A stretch of DNA of 64,000 bases from NCBI RefSeq assembly GCF_000512915.1, contig NZ_CP007034.1, forward strand, positions 2,170,001 through 2,234,000, in the 5' to 3' direction. Positions 6,186-16,669 of the stretch are shown here, piece by piece; position 1 is the stretch's first letter; each line of letters opens with the position of its first letter. A program made the translations under genes and the position numbers. The stretch is from Barnesiella viscericola DSM 18177 (GTDB lineage Bacteria; Bacteroidota; Bacteroidia; Bacteroidales; Barnesiellaceae). Below the pieces are notes generated by a model. It ran no database searches. It was not told the origin of the DNA and saw only the letters and a program-made list of their open reading frames with translations.

Positions 6186-9083
6186 ATGTCGATAAGGTTA
6201 AATAAAGTAGCAAGAGATTTAAATGTAGGAATCCAGACCGCTGTCGAGTTCCTGCAAAAGAAAGGTTTTACGGTAGAGGCTAATCCCAATGCCAAGATAA
6301 CCGACGAACAGTATGCCCTGCTCGTGAAGGAGTTTAGCAAGGACAAGAGTTTGAAACTCGAGTCGGAGAGCATTAGTCTCGAACGGCACAAAGAGCGCAT
6401 CAAAGCTGCGGCATCGGCCGAGGCCGAAAACAATGCTCAGGCCAAGGGAGAACCGAAAGAGGTAAAAACCGTTATTCCCGAGCCCCAGCGACCCAAGGTG
6501 GTGGGGCATGTCGATCTCGACGCCCTCAACCGTCCCAGAACGGCCGACCACCACAAACCCAAGGAGACTGTGGTCGAGAAGCCGGCCGAAGAGCAGCCCA
6601 AGACTGTGGAGAAACCGGTTGAGGAGAAGAAGGTGGAGGCTGCTCCGGTTCAGCCCGAAGTGAAACCTCAGCCCGAGACTCCGGCGGCATCGGCCCGGCC
6701 CGAAACTCCTGTCGAGCCGCAAAAACCGGCTCCGGCTCCCGTTGCCGAAACTCCGGCTCCCGCACCGGCCGAAAAACCTCAGGAATCTGCTACTGCCTCC
6801 CAATCGCACGACGACGAGGTGTTTACTCTCGGCCGTCCCGCCTTCACCTCGAATATCAATGTGGTGGGGCATATCGACCTCGACGCTCTTAACCAGCAGA
6901 CTCGCCCCAAGAAAAAGACCAAGGAGGAGAAACGCAAGGAGCGCGAGAACAAGGAGAAACAACGCCAGGAGGCTCACAAGCCTGCTACTGCCGGCAATGG
7001 CGACGAGGCCAACGCACAAGGCGGCGAACGTCGCAAACGCCAGCGTATCAGCAAGGAGAAAGTCGACATCTCGAAGAGCATATCGTCGATGGGCGGCAAC
7101 CAGCCGGCCCGGGGCGGAAACAACAAGAACAACAATAACAATAAACCGAACAAACAGAAACAACGCCCCATCAAGGCCGAGGTAAGCGAAGAGGACGTTC
7201 AGAAACAGATCAAGGAGACTCTCGCCCGCCTTACCACCAAGGGGCAGAAGAAGTCGGCCAAGTGGCGTAAGGAGAAACGCGAAGCCTTCTCGAACCGTGA
7301 GCGCGAACTTGCCGAGATGGAAGAGGCCGAGAGCAAGGTATTGAAGCTGACCGAGTTTGTGACGGCCAATGACCTGGCTTCGATGATGAACGTGCCGGTC
7401 AACGAGGTTATCGCCACCTGCATGAGCATCGGCATCATGGTCTCCATCAACCAGCGCCTCGATGCCGAAACCATCAATATTGTGGCCGAGGAGTTCGGCT
7501 TCAAGACCGAGTATGTGAGCGCCGAGGTAGTCGAGGCCATTCACGAGGAGGAAGACAAGGAGGAAGACTTGCAGTCGCGTCCGCCGGTCGTAACGGTGAT
7601 GGGTCACGTAGACCACGGTAAGACCTCGTTGCTCGACTACATTCGCAACTCCAATGTGATTGCCGGCGAGGCCGGAGGTATCACCCAGCACATCGGAGCC
7701 TACAACGTGAAGCTCGACGACGGCCGTCGCATCACCTTCCTCGATACGCCGGGTCACGAAGCCTTTACCGCCATGCGTGCCCGTGGTGCCCAGATGACCG
7801 ATATTGCTATCATCATCGTGGCTGCCGACGACAACGTGATGCCGCAGACCGTCGAGGCCATCAACCACGCATCGGCCGCAGGTGTGCCCATCGTCTTTGC
7901 CATCAACAAAATCGATAAGCCCAATGCCAACCCCGACAAGATTAAGGAGGAGCTGGCCAATATGAACTACCTGGTTGAGGACTGGGGCGGTAAATACCAG
8001 TCGCAGGAAATCTCGGCCAAGAAAGGTACCGGCGTACACGAGCTTATGGAGAAGGTGCTGCTCGAAGCCGAACTGCTCGACCTGAAAGCCAACCCCAACC
8101 GCAAGGCCACGGGTACGATCATCGAGTCGACCCTCGACAAGGGTCGGGGCTACGTAGCCACCGTACTGGTACAAAACGGAACACTGCACAAGGGCGACAT
8201 CGTCTTGGCCGGGACCAACCACGGTCGTGTCAAGGCCATGTTCAACGAGCGCAACGCCCGCATCGATTCGGCCGGTCCGTCGGCCCCGGTACAGATACTG
8301 GGATTGAACGGAGCCCCTCAGGCCGGCGATACCTTCCACGTGATGGATACCGAACAGGAGGCACGCGAGATTGCCAACAAGCGTGAGCAACTGCAACGCG
8401 AGTTGGGCCTGCGCACCCACAAGCTGCTCACCCTCGACGACATAGGCCGCCGCATCGCCGTCGGCAACTTCCAGGAGCTGAACCTCGTGGTCAAGGGCGA
8501 CGTGGACGGTTCGGTAGAGGCTTTGAGCGACTCGCTCATCAAACTCTCCACGCCTCAGATTCAGATCAACGTGCTGCACAAGGCCGTGGGGCAGATTTCC
8601 GAGTCGGATATTACGCTGGCCGCCGCCTCCAACGCCATCATCATAGGCTTCCAGGTGCGTCCTTCGGTAGCTGCCCGCCGGTTGGCCGAGAAAGAGGGTG
8701 TGGACATACGTCTCTACTCGATTATCTACGACGCCATCGAAGAGGTGAAAGCCGCCATGGAGGGTATGTTGTCGCCCGAAATCAAGGAAGAGATTCTGGG
8801 TACGGCCGAGGTACTGGAAACCTACCACATCACCAAGGTGGGTACCGTGGCCGGCTGTATCGTGAAGGAGGGCAAGATCAAACGTTCGAGCAAGGTGCGC
8901 CTGATACGCGACGGTATCGTCATTTACAGTGGCGACCTGGGTTCGTTGAAGCGCTTCAAGGACGATGTCAAAGAGGTGGCTACCGGCTTTGAGTGCGGTT
9001 TGAACATAGCCAACTACAACGATGTGAAGGTAGGCGACCTGATCGAAGCCTACGAAGAGGTAGAGGTAAAGAAGACCCTTTAA
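6186..9083 (+). CDS. infB: Translation initiation factor IF-2
   Basis: A 965-residue GTPase that delivers initiator tRNA to the 30S subunit. After an N-terminal helical IF2 domain comes a long low-complexity region rich in P, E, K, Q and N (about 80-400), which carries the motif [10 protein letters not shown] near 105 and [10 protein letters not shown] near 226. The G domain has GHVDHGKT at about 473-480, followed by DTPGHEAF and NKID; domains II-IV complete the protein. The start at 6186 is used because [12 protein letters not shown] is the family N-terminus; an in-frame start 20 codons upstream adds unrelated residues. Third gene of the rimP-nusA-infB unit, followed by a terminator. Confidence 0.97.
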   Translation: MSIRLNKVARDLNVGIQTAVEFLQKKGFTVEANPNAKITDEQYALLVKEFSKDKSLKLESESISLERHKERIKAAASAEAENNAQAKGEPKEVKTVIPEPQRPKVVGHVDLDALNRPRTADHHKPKETVVEKPAEEQPKTVEKPVEEKKVEAAPVQPEVKPQPETPAASARPETPVEPQKPAPAPVAETPAPAPAEKPQESATASQSHDDEVFTLGRPAFTSNINVVGHIDLDALNQQTRPKKKTKEEKRKERENKEKQRQEAHKPATAGNGDEANAQGGERRKRQRISKEKVDISKSISSMGGNQPARGGNNKNNNNNKPNKQKQRPIKAEVSEEDVQKQIKETLARLTTKGQKKSAKWRKEKREAFSNRERELAEMEEAESKVLKLTEFVTANDLASMMNVPVNEVIATCMSIGIMVSINQRLDAETINIVAEEFGFKTEYVSAEVVEAIHEEEDKEEDLQSRPPVVTVMGHVDHGKTSLLDYIRNSNVIAGEAGGITQHIGAYNVKLDDGRRITFLDTPGHEAFTAMRARGAQMTDIAIIIVAADDNVMPQTVEAINHASAAGVPIVFAINKIDKPNANPDKIKEELANMNYLVEDWGGKYQSQEISAKKGTGVHELMEKVLLEAELLDLKANPNRKATGTIIESTLDKGRGYVATVLVQNGTLHKGDIVLAGTNHGRVKAMFNERNARIDSAGPSAPVQILGLNGAPQAGDTFHVMDTEQEAREIANKREQLQRELGLRTHKLLTLDDIGRRIAVGNFQELNLVVKGDVDGSVEALSDSLIKLSTPQIQINVLHKAVGQISESDITLAAASNAIIIGFQVRPSVAARRLAEKEGVDIRLYSIIYDAIEEVKAAMEGMLSPEIKEEILGTAEVLETYHITKVGTVAGCIVKEGKIKRSSKVRLIRDGIVIYSGDLGSLKRFKDDVKEVATGFECGLNIANYNDVKVGDLIEAYEEVEVKKTL

Positions 9084-9107
9084 AACATAAGGAGTTTATA
9101 ATAGGAC

Positions 9108-9140
9108 AAGGCTGCCCTGCTGCGCGGGGCGGCCTTTGTT
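9108..9140 (+). terminator. Terminator after infB
   Basis: AAGGCTGCCC (9108-9117) pairs with GGGCGGCCTT (9127-9136), with one T-G pair and a 9-base loop, followed by TTTGTT overlapping the stem end. It separates the rimP operon from cvpA. Confidence 0.65.
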
Positions 9141-9195
9141 ATCCGTCTTTAACGCATAATAAGACCGAAAACTCTGCCATTCAAAATAAAAGAAG

Positions 9196-9203
9196 TAATT
9201 TTG
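9196..9203 (+). promoter_or_regulatory. -7 box of cvpA-suf
   Basis: TAATTTTG fits the TAnnTTTG consensus 28 bp before the cvpA ATG. The -33 element is weak. With the terminator upstream it suggests cvpA and the suf genes have their own promoter. Confidence 0.5.
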
Positions 9204-9230
9204 CGCTGCTAAGAAACGCGTGTTGAAACG

Positions 9231-9809
9231 ATGAACTATATCGATTTTATCATAGTGCTGATTGTCCTCGTGGGTGCCTTGTACGGGCTCATCAAGGGCG
9301 TGTTCCGTCAGTTGGGGTCGTTGGGCGGTTTTGTGGCCGGCATACTGGTCTCGCGGTTGTTCGGCGGTTCGTTTGCCGGGCTGCTGCAACAGATGTTCGA
9401 CCTGCCGGCAGGCGTGAGCCGCATCGTCGCCTACTCGGTGCTGTTCTTGCTGGTCTACCTGGTATGCCTGCAACTGATGCGGCTCATACACCACATTTCG
9501 CATCAGGTGGCGCTGGGGTGGCTCGACCGCTTGGGCGGAGCCCTTTTCGGGGCGGCCAAGTACCTGGTAATTCTCAGCATTCTGTTGAATCTCGTTCATC
9601 TGGTCGATTCCAAAATACGGGTGCTGCCGTCGCATGCGGTAGCTACCGCTCATCTCTATCAGCATACGCTGCGTGTGGCTCCGGCGCTTTTTTCGATAGC
9701 CCAGGAGCAGTTGGCCGCGGGAAACAAACCCGATGACCGATTGTTTATTCCTTGTGCAACGGCAAGCGACGAGCCCTATCTCTGTTGTGAAAATAGTAAA
9801 GACGATTGA
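9231..9809 (+). CDS. CvpA-family membrane protein
   Basis: A 192-residue protein with about four hydrophobic helices in the first 130 residues (starting [19 protein letters not shown], then [17 protein letters not shown]) and a polar tail. This is the CvpA/colicin V production-protein fold, an inner-membrane protein needed for purF-linked colicin export in E. coli and of unclear general role. It ends 2 bp before sufB, so it is probably co-transcribed with the iron-sulfur genes. The significance of this linkage is unknown. Confidence 0.88.
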   Translation: MNYIDFIIVLIVLVGALYGLIKGVFRQLGSLGGFVAGILVSRLFGGSFAGLLQQMFDLPAGVSRIVAYSVLFLLVYLVCLQLMRLIHHISHQVALGWLDRLGGALFGAAKYLVILSILLNLVHLVDSKIRVLPSHAVATAHLYQHTLRVAPALFSIAQEQLAAGNKPDDRLFIPCATASDEPYLCCENSKDD

Positions 9810-9811
9810 AA

Positions 9812-11263
9812 ATGAAACAGGAGAATCCGAATGAAATATTAAACGACGTTACCGCTAACGAGTACAAATACGGTTTCGTCACCGATATTGAGACCGATAT
9901 TATCCCCAACGGTCTGAGCGAGGAGATTATCCGCCATATCTCCGAGAAGAAGGGCGAGCCCGAGTGGCTGCTCGAATTCCGGCTCAAAGCCTATGCCTAC
10001 TGGAAGACGCTCGAGATGCCTCATTGGGCGCATCTGACGATTCCCGAAATCGACTATCAGGCCATCAGCTACTATGCCGCTCCCAAGACCAAGACGGCTC
10101 CCAAGAGCCTCGAAGAGGTGGATCCCGAGTTGCGCAAGACTTTCGACAAGCTGGGCATCTCGCTCGAAGAGCAGATGAAGCTGTCGGGGGTGGCCGTCGA
10201 TGCCGTGATGGACAGTGTGTCGGTGCGCACCACCTTCCGAGAGAAGCTGGCCGAGCTGGGTGTCATCTTCTGCTCGTTCAGCGAGGCGGTGAAAGATTAC
10301 CCCGACCTGGTGAAACGCTATCTGGGTTCGGTCGTGTCGTATCGCGACAACTTCTTTGCCGCCCTCAACTCGGCCGTGTTCAGCGACGGCTCGTTTGTCT
10401 ATATCCCCAAGGGGGTGCGCTGCCCCATGGAACTGTCGACCTACTTCCGTATCAACGCCGCCAATACCGGTCAGTTCGAGCGCACGCTCATCGTGGCCGA
10501 CGACGACAGCTATGTGAGCTACCTCGAAGGGTGTACGGCCCCCATGCGCGATGAGAATCAGCTGCACGCTGCCATCGTCGAGATTGTGGTGCACGACCGG
10601 GCCGAGGTGAAATACTCGACCGTGCAGAACTGGTATCCCGGCGACAAGGAGGGGAAAGGTGGTATCTACAATTTCGTGACCAAGCGCGGCATGTGCAAGG
10701 GCGACCATTCGAAACTGTCGTGGACCCAGGTCGAGACCGGTTCGGCCATCACCTGGAAATACCCCAGTTGCGTGTTGGCAGGCGACCACTCGGTGGGCGA
10801 GTTCTACTCCGTTGCCGTCACCAACAACTATCAGCAGGCCGACACGGGTACCAAGATGATACACATCGGCAAGAACACCCGCAGCACCATCGTCTCGAAA
10901 GGTATATCGGCCGGTCGCAGCCAAAACAGCTACCGCGGTCTGGTGAAGGTATTGCCCGGTGCCGAAAATGCCCGCAATTTCACCCAGTGCGACAGCCTGC
11001 TGCTCAGTTCCGACTGCGGGGCGCACACCTTCCCCTATATGGATATACAGAACGATACCGCTATCGTCGAGCACGAGGCCACCACCTCGAAAATCAACGA
11101 AGACCAGATTTTCTACTGCAACCAACGGGGTATCCCCACCGAAGATGCCGTGGGGCTTATCGTCAACGGCTATGCCAAGGAGGTGATGAACAAGCTGCCC
11201 ATGGAGTTTGCCGTAGAGGCTCAGAAGTTGTTGCAGATTTCGCTCGAAGGTTCGGTGGGATAA
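9812..11263 (+). CDS. sufB: Fe-S cluster assembly scaffold SufB
   Basis: A 483-residue SufB, the scaffold subunit that assembles Fe-S clusters with SufC and SufD in the cytosol. The N-terminal helical part is followed by the right-handed beta-helix core that contains [15 protein letters not shown] and the conserved [15 protein letters not shown] stretch, and a helical C-terminus with [11 protein letters not shown]. Size is typical. The ATG at 9812 is preferred to a TTG two codons earlier that overlaps the cvpA stop. First of the sufBCDS set. Confidence 0.97.
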   Translation: MKQENPNEILNDVTANEYKYGFVTDIETDIIPNGLSEEIIRHISEKKGEPEWLLEFRLKAYAYWKTLEMPHWAHLTIPEIDYQAISYYAAPKTKTAPKSLEEVDPELRKTFDKLGISLEEQMKLSGVAVDAVMDSVSVRTTFREKLAELGVIFCSFSEAVKDYPDLVKRYLGSVVSYRDNFFAALNSAVFSDGSFVYIPKGVRCPMELSTYFRINAANTGQFERTLIVADDDSYVSYLEGCTAPMRDENQLHAAIVEIVVHDRAEVKYSTVQNWYPGDKEGKGGIYNFVTKRGMCKGDHSKLSWTQVETGSAITWKYPSCVLAGDHSVGEFYSVAVTNNYQQADTGTKMIHIGKNTRSTIVSKGISAGRSQNSYRGLVKVLPGAENARNFTQCDSLLLSSDCGAHTFPYMDIQNDTAIVEHEATTSKINEDQIFYCNQRGIPTEDAVGLIVNGYAKEVMNKLPMEFAVEAQKLLQISLEGSVG

Positions 11264-11339
11264 GGCGTTGCCGGCGGGGAGGCCCTACCGCTTCCCGGCC
11301 GTGGAATAGAATGAAAGAAAAAAATAAAATCAGATATCT

Positions 11340-12095
11340 ATGTTGAAGATTACAGACCTGCATGCCAGTATCAATGGCAAAGAGATATTGAAGGGCATCA
11401 ACCTCGTGGTGAAACCGGGCGAGGTGCATGCCATCATGGGACCCAACGGATCGGGCAAGAGTACGCTCTCGGCCGTGCTGACCGGTAATCCCGCCTACGA
11501 GGTGACCCACGGTTCGGTCGAGTTTTACGGCAAGGACCTCCTGGCCCTTTCGCCCGAAGACCGTTCGCACGAGGGGCTCTTCCTCAGTTTCCAGTACCCG
11601 GTCGAAATTCCGGGGGTGAGCATGGTCAATTTCATGCGCACGGCCGTGAACGAGCAGCGCAAGTATCGCGGACTCGAACCCCTCTCGGCCTCCGATTTCC
11701 TGAAACTCATGCGCGAGAAACGTGCGATTGTCGAGCTCGACAACAAGCTGGCCAGCCGCTCGGTCAACGAGGGTTTCTCGGGCGGTGAGAAGAAACGCAA
11801 CGAGATTTTCCAGATGGCCATGCTGGAGCCCCGTCTCTCGATTCTCGACGAGACCGACAGCGGTCTCGACATCGACGCCCTGCGCATCGTCGCCGGGGGG
11901 GTGAACAAGTTGAAGAGCGAGAAGAACGCCACCATCGTCATCACCCACTACCAACGGTTGCTCGACTACATCGCTCCCGATTTCGTACATGTGCTCTACA
12001 AGGGCCGCATCGTGAAGTCGGGTGGATCCGAGTTGGCCTTGGAGCTCGAAGAGCGCGGTTATGACTGGATTAAGAAAGAGTTGGGTGAAATTTAA
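11340..12095 (+). CDS. sufC: SUF ATPase SufC
   Basis: A 251-residue ABC-type ATPase that powers conformational changes in the SufBC2D complex. The Walker A motif GPNGSGKST is at residues 34-42, the ABC signature appears as [11 protein letters not shown] near 140-150, and Walker B as [10 protein letters not shown], the usual SufC variant. It has no membrane segments. It sits 76 bp after sufB and 7 bp before sufD. Confidence 0.97.
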   Translation: MLKITDLHASINGKEILKGINLVVKPGEVHAIMGPNGSGKSTLSAVLTGNPAYEVTHGSVEFYGKDLLALSPEDRSHEGLFLSFQYPVEIPGVSMVNFMRTAVNEQRKYRGLEPLSASDFLKLMREKRAIVELDNKLASRSVNEGFSGGEKKRNEIFQMAMLEPRLSILDETDSGLDIDALRIVAGGVNKLKSEKNATIVITHYQRLLDYIAPDFVHVLYKGRIVKSGGSELALELEERGYDWIKKELGEI

Positions 12096-12102
12096 GAGAG
12101 TT

Positions 12103-13458
12103 ATGAGTGCAGTACAGCAATATATAGATTTATATCATGCGCAGAGGGATTTGATTACGGGCCATTCGTCGCCGGTGATGAACGCCTTGCGCGACGAGGC
12201 GGTTGCGCTGCTCGAAAGCCGGGGCCTGCCCACGCTCAAAGACGAGGAGTTCCGCCGCACCGACATCGAGGCCCTCTATGCCCCCGACTATGGCTTGAAC
12301 CTGGGACGGGTCAACATCGAGGTCAATCCCTATGAGGTGTTCCGTTGCGATGTGCCCAACCTGAGCACGTTGCTCTATTTTGTGGTCAACGATACCTTCT
12401 ATGCGCAGGCCCAGCCCGCAGCAACCAAGTTGCCCGAGGGTGTCCTCGTGGGCAGCCTTTGCGAGATGGCCTGGCAATATCCGCAACTGGTGGAACGCTA
12501 TTACGGTCGTGCCGCCGACATGAAGCGTGACGGTACGGTGGCGCTCAACACCGCCTTTGCCCAGGACGGCTTTTTCATCTATATCCCCGACGGGGTGGTT
12601 GTTGAAAAGCCCATTCAGCTGGTGAATATCCTGCGGGGCAATGTCGATTTCATGGTCAACCGCCGGTTGCTCATCGTGGTGGGCAAGGGGGCGCAGGCCA
12701 AACTGCTGGTGTGCGACCACTCCGACGAGTCGTCGGTACGCTTCCTCGCCTCGCAGGTGTGCGAGATTTTTGTCGACGACGATGCCGTGTTCGACTACTA
12801 CGACATGGAAGAGTCGTCGGAGAATACGGCCAAGGTGGCCTCGGTATTCGTGCGTCAGGGAGCCCGGTCGAATGTGCTGGTAAATGGTATCGTGTTGCAC
12901 AACGGCATCACCCGCAGCAACTACTACTCGACCTTCGCCGGCGAGCATGCCGAGTTGTCGCTCTGCGGCATGGGCATTGTCGACAAGGAGCAGTCGGTCG
13001 ACACCTATACCTTCATCGACCATGCCGTTTCGCATTGCCACAGCAACGAACTGTTCAAATACGTACTCAACGACTCGGCCCGCGGTTCCTTCTGCGGCCG
13101 TATCCTGGTGCGTCACGGGGCTCAGAAGACCGAGGCCTATCAAGGCAACAAGAACCTGTGCGCCTCGCCGCTGGCCAAGATGTACACCAAACCTCAGCTC
13201 GAAATTTATGCCGACGACGTGAAGTGCAGCCACGGAGCTACCATCGGACAGCTCGACCAGAATGCCCTGTTCTACATGCGGTCGCGCGGTATCACCGAGG
13301 CCGAGGCCCGCATGTTGTTGATGTTTGCCTTTACCAACGATGTCATCGAGCAGGTACGTCTCGACGCCCTCAAAGACCGGTTGCGCCAGTTGGTCGAGAA
13401 GCGGTTCCGCGGGGAGCTGGCCAAGTGCTCGGGCTGCCAGGCGTGCCGTCAGGATTAA
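12103..13458 (+). CDS. sufD: Fe-S cluster assembly protein SufD
   Basis: A 451-residue paralogue of SufB that completes the SufBC2D scaffold. The beta-helix core and the C-terminal DDVKCSHGATIGQLD motif (with a conserved Cys and His) are present. The start at 12103 avoids overlap with sufC; an in-frame start 27 codons upstream lies inside sufC. The C-terminal tail ends with CSGCQACRQD, an extra CxxCxxC cluster outside the beta-helix. Whether it binds metal is unknown. Confidence 0.95.
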   Translation: MSAVQQYIDLYHAQRDLITGHSSPVMNALRDEAVALLESRGLPTLKDEEFRRTDIEALYAPDYGLNLGRVNIEVNPYEVFRCDVPNLSTLLYFVVNDTFYAQAQPAATKLPEGVLVGSLCEMAWQYPQLVERYYGRAADMKRDGTVALNTAFAQDGFFIYIPDGVVVEKPIQLVNILRGNVDFMVNRRLLIVVGKGAQAKLLVCDHSDESSVRFLASQVCEIFVDDDAVFDYYDMEESSENTAKVASVFVRQGARSNVLVNGIVLHNGITRSNYYSTFAGEHAELSLCGMGIVDKEQSVDTYTFIDHAVSHCHSNELFKYVLNDSARGSFCGRILVRHGAQKTEAYQGNKNLCASPLAKMYTKPQLEIYADDVKCSHGATIGQLDQNALFYMRSRGITEAEARMLLMFAFTNDVIEQVRLDALKDRLRQLVEKRFRGELAKCSGCQACRQD

Positions 13459-13479
13459 AAAGAAGAAAGGAGTTCCACC

Positions 13480-14697
13480 ATGTTGGATATTGAGAAGATA
13501 AGAGACGATTTCCCCATTCTGAAACGGGAGGTATCGGGGCGTCCGCTGATTTATCTGGACAATGCGGCCACCTCGCAGACCCCCCGATGCGTAGTCAACC
13601 ACATTGCCGATACCTACTACCGGGTGAATGCCAACGTGCATCGCGGGGTGCATACCCTCAGCCAGGAGGCTACCGATGCCCACGAGGCGGCCCGTCGCCG
13701 GGTACAGCAGTTCATTGGTGCCGCTTCGCCTTCCGAGATTATCTTTACGCGGGGGACGACCGAAGCCATCAACCTGGTGGCCTCGTCGTTCGGCGACGAG
13801 TTTCTGCACGACGGCGACGAGGTGATTCTCACCGTGATGGAGCACCATGCCGATATCGTGCCCTGGCAACTCCTGCAACGCCGGCGCAAGATCAAGTTGC
13901 GGGTAGTCCCCATCAACGAGCGGGGCGAACTGCAACTCGATGTCTATAAACAGCTCTTCAATGAGCGCACCCGTCTGGTAGGCGTCGCACAGGTCTCCAA
14001 CGTGCTGGGTACCATCAACCCGGTGCGCGAGATGATTGCCTATGCCCACTCCCAGGGGGTGCCGGTGCTGGTCGACGGCGCTCAGGCCATACCTCACCTG
14101 CGGGTGAATGTGCAGGATCTCGATGCCGATTTTTATGCCTTCTCGGCCCACAAGATTTATGGCCCTACGGGTATCGGCATACTCTATGGCAAGGAGAAGT
14201 GGCTCGATGCCATGCCTCCCTATCAGGGGGGTGGCGAGATGATTGCTCACGTCGACTTCTCGGGAACCACCTTCGGCGAACTACCCTTCAAGTTCGAGGC
14301 GGGAACGCCCGACTATGTGGGTACGGCCGCCTTTGCTTCGGCACTCGACTATGTCGACAGTATCGGGCTGGAAGCCATCGCCGCCCATGAGAATGAGCTG
14401 ATGCGCTACACCACCGCCCAGATGGAGCAGATCGAGGGTATGCGCATCTTCGGCACCTCGCCCCACAAGAGCTCGGTCATCTCGTTCCTGGTCGACGGCA
14501 TACACCACTACGACATGGGCATGCTGCTCGACAAGTTGGGGGTAGCCGTGCGCACGGGTCACCACTGCGCCCAGCCGCTCATGACCTCGCTCGGTATCGA
14601 GGGGACGGTGCGGGTGTCGTTTGCCATGTACAATACCCGGGCCGAGGCCGACGCCTTTATTGCCGCCCTGCATCGGGTAGTGAAGATGTTTCGCTAA
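13480..14697 (+). CDS. sufS: SUF cysteine desulfurase SufS
   Basis: A 405-residue PLP enzyme of the SufS/CsdA class, converting cysteine to alanine and passing persulfide sulfur to the SUF scaffold. The PLP lysine is in FSAHKIYGPTG near residue 225, and the catalytic cysteine in RTGHHCAQPL near 363. Length is typical. It is last in sufBCDS and is followed by a terminator. No sulfur-transfer partner (SufE or SufU) is in this window, so it must be encoded elsewhere or be dispensable. Confidence 0.96.
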   Translation: MLDIEKIRDDFPILKREVSGRPLIYLDNAATSQTPRCVVNHIADTYYRVNANVHRGVHTLSQEATDAHEAARRRVQQFIGAASPSEIIFTRGTTEAINLVASSFGDEFLHDGDEVILTVMEHHADIVPWQLLQRRRKIKLRVVPINERGELQLDVYKQLFNERTRLVGVAQVSNVLGTINPVREMIAYAHSQGVPVLVDGAQAIPHLRVNVQDLDADFYAFSAHKIYGPTGIGILYGKEKWLDAMPPYQGGGEMIAHVDFSGTTFGELPFKFEAGTPDYVGTAAFASALDYVDSIGLEAIAAHENELMRYTTAQMEQIEGMRIFGTSPHKSSVISFLVDGIHHYDMGMLLDKLGVAVRTGHHCAQPLMTSLGIEGTVRVSFAMYNTRAEADAFIAALHRVVKMFR

Positions 14698-14722
14698 GAA
14701 AACTGTACGGAAATAAATCGAG

Positions 14723-14762
14723 GGTTCTGGGGTGGCCGGTGGTCGCCTCAGAACCTTTTTTT
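14723..14762 (+). terminator. Terminator after sufS
   Basis: GGTTCTG (14723-14729) pairs with CAGAACC (14749-14755), with additional GC pairing inside, followed by seven Ts (14756-14762). It overlaps the last codon of the opposing glycosyltransferase gene. Confidence 0.75.
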
Positions 14763-15743
14763 ACCTTTGAGAAAGTAGTCGATGGTGATGTTTCGTCCCG
14801 TCTCGGGGAATCGTCCCAGCAGGTTCTCGTCGGGGTAGCGGGTGTATTGCTTGCGCATCTTGCGGAAGTCGTTGTGGGCCCGCAGTATGGCCCGGGCGTG
14901 GGGTAGCTGTCCCAACATGACGAATCGTGCAAAGGCCAGCGTGTCGTAGAGCCTGCGGATAAACAGAATCTTTTTCCCCTCCTGCCTGGGCAGGTTCTTG
15001 TGCAGCATGAGCAGGTTGTTGCGGAAGTTGAGGTAGGTCTTTCGCGGATTGGAGGCATCGAGCGAGGCTCCACCCTGGTGGTAGACCACACTTTGCGGCA
15101 CCACGGCAATGCGGTGCCCGGCCAGGTGAATGCGCCAGCAGAGGTCTATCTCCTCCATGTGGGCGAAGAAGCTGGGGTCGAGACCGCCTACCGCGCGGTA
15201 GACGGCCGTGCGCACGAAGAGGGCGGCGCCGCTGGCCCAGAAGATGTCGAGCGGGTCGTCATACTGTCCGTGGTCGGTTTCGAGCGTGCCGAACAGACGT
15301 CCCCGGCAGAAGGGGTAGCCATAGCGGTCGATAAATCCGCCGGCGGCTCCGGCATATTCGAATTTCTCGGGTTCGCGCAACGCCCGTATCTTGGGCTGGC
15401 AGGCAGCCACGTCGGGGTGAGCCTCGACGAAAGCGAGCAGCGGTTCAATCCACTGGGGGGTCACCTCGACGTCCGAGTTGAGCAGCACGGCATATTCGTA
15501 GTCGAGCGCGTCGAGCGCCCGGTTGTATCCCTCGGCAAAGCCGTAGTTGCGGGGGAAGAGCAGGGTGCGCACCTGGGGAAACTCCCGGTTGAGAATCTCG
15601 ACCGACGTATCGTCCGACCCGTTGTCGACGACAACCACGTCGGCCAGCCGGTCGTTGGTGTGGGCGCATACCGAGGGGAGGAAGCGGCGCAGCAGGGCGG
15701 CACCGTTCCAGTTGAGAATGACGACGGCGACTTTCTTTTTCAT
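14748..15743 (-). CDS. Family 2 glycosyltransferase
   Basis: A 331-residue GT-A enzyme. The N-terminal VAVVILNWNG strand, the VVVDNGSDD nucleotide-binding segment near 37-45 and the DXD-equivalent LLNSDVEVTP near 88 identify a rhamnosyl-type GT2 protein; EEIDLCWR later in the protein is the usual catalytic ED region. Such enzymes add sugars to cell-surface polysaccharides or lipids at the cytoplasmic face. It starts 4 bp after the acyltransferase ends, suggesting joint envelope assembly. Substrate is unknown. Confidence 0.9.
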   Translation of the reverse strand: MKKKVAVVILNWNGAALLRRFLPSVCAHTNDRLADVVVVDNGSDDTSVEILNREFPQVRTLLFPRNYGFAEGYNRALDALDYEYAVLLNSDVEVTPQWIEPLLAFVEAHPDVAACQPKIRALREPEKFEYAGAAGGFIDRYGYPFCRGRLFGTLETDHGQYDDPLDIFWASGAALFVRTAVYRAVGGLDPSFFAHMEEIDLCWRIHLAGHRIAVVPQSVVYHQGGASLDASNPRKTYLNFRNNLLMLHKNLPRQEGKKILFIRRLYDTLAFARFVMLGQLPHARAILRAHNDFRKMRKQYTRYPDENLLGRFPETGRNITIDYFLKGKKRF

Positions 15744-15747
15744 ATTC

Positions 15748-16659
15748 TCAGGTATTGGGAAAGTTTTCGTGTTTGTATTTCCAGCGTTTGTGGGTCCAGA
15801 GCCACCCCCAGGGTTTGCGCATGATGGTCTGCTCCATCAGGGCGGTATAGCGGTCGGTGATTTCAAACTCGGGCAACTCGTTGGGGTGCAGGGCAATCTC
15901 CCGGATTGTAGCCTTGTAGTATCCCCGTTTCACCATCTCGACATCGAAGTAGAGCACGGCAAAGTCGGCCTTGCGGGCAATCTTTTCGTAGCCGGTGAGC
16001 ACGGGCGAGTCCTGTGAGAGGAATCGGGCCCAGTGGTGAATGTTGGCCGGCGAGGGGGTCTGGTCCGACATGAAGCCGGTGATGGAGGGACGGCCCGAGC
16101 GTTTCATCTGCAAGATGGCCCGCAGGGTATCTTTCTTGGCGATGCAGACGGTGCCGAAGCGGGAGCGCAGTTTCAGGAAGAAGCGGTCGAACCATTTGTT
16201 GTTCAACGGGCGGTATATCTGGCCCGAGATGGCTTCGGGGTGGTGTATCCACAGGGTGACGGAGGGTACCCACTCCCAGTTGCCGAAGTGGCCCAGCAGA
16301 ATGATGATGGAGCGGTTCTGGTCAAACAGGCGGTCGATGATGTCGGTCTGCTCGAATACCATGCGGCGACGCATCTCGCTGTCGGAGATGTGCAGCAGCT
16401 TTATCGTCTCTACGACGTAGTCGCAGAAGTGGCGGTAGAATCGCTTTTCGAGCTGCCGCAACTCCCGGTCGCTCTTGTCGGGGAAAGAGTTGCGCAGGTT
16501 CTCGAACACCAGCTTGCGGCGGTAGTGCACCACGTAGTAGAGCGGGTAGTAGAGCAGGTCGGCCAGCAGGTAGAGCACTCGCATGGGCAGCAGCGCATGC
16601 AGCTTGAACCAGAGGTAGAGCGGCGAGTAGAGGATATTTTGGAGCGTCTCTTTTTTCAT
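15748..16659 (-). CDS. Lipid A biosynthesis-type lysophospholipid acyltransferase (LpxL/HtrB family)
   Basis: A 303-residue membrane-associated acyltransferase. The catalytic HX4E motif is in GHFGNWEW, with His at 124 and Glu at 129. A hydrophobic N-terminal stretch (about 22-45) would anchor it to the inner membrane. The family transfers a secondary acyl chain to the lipid A precursor. The start at 16659 is chosen since an upstream in-frame start would overlap mtaB. It lies between mtaB and a GT2 gene on the same strand. Exact lipid substrate is inferred from the family. Confidence 0.9.
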   Translation of the reverse strand: MKKETLQNILYSPLYLWFKLHALLPMRVLYLLADLLYYPLYYVVHYRRKLVFENLRNSFPDKSDRELRQLEKRFYRHFCDYVVETIKLLHISDSEMRRRMVFEQTDIIDRLFDQNRSIIILLGHFGNWEWVPSVTLWIHHPEAISGQIYRPLNNKWFDRFFLKLRSRFGTVCIAKKDTLRAILQMKRSGRPSITGFMSDQTPSPANIHHWARFLSQDSPVLTGYEKIARKADFAVLYFDVEMVKRGYYKATIREIALHPNELPEFEITDRYTALMEQTIMRKPWGWLWTHKRWKYKHENFPNT

Positions 16660-16669
16660 GTCGTGCAAG

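Noticed and set aside
6219-8828. An 869-codon open frame antisense to infB
   Set aside because: It is the mirror of a strongly codon-biased GC-rich gene. The protein has no recognisable domain and the plus strand encodes a complete IF2.
12130-14250. A 706-codon open frame antisense to sufD and sufS
   Set aside because: Same artefact of codon bias; it spans two real genes on the opposite strand.
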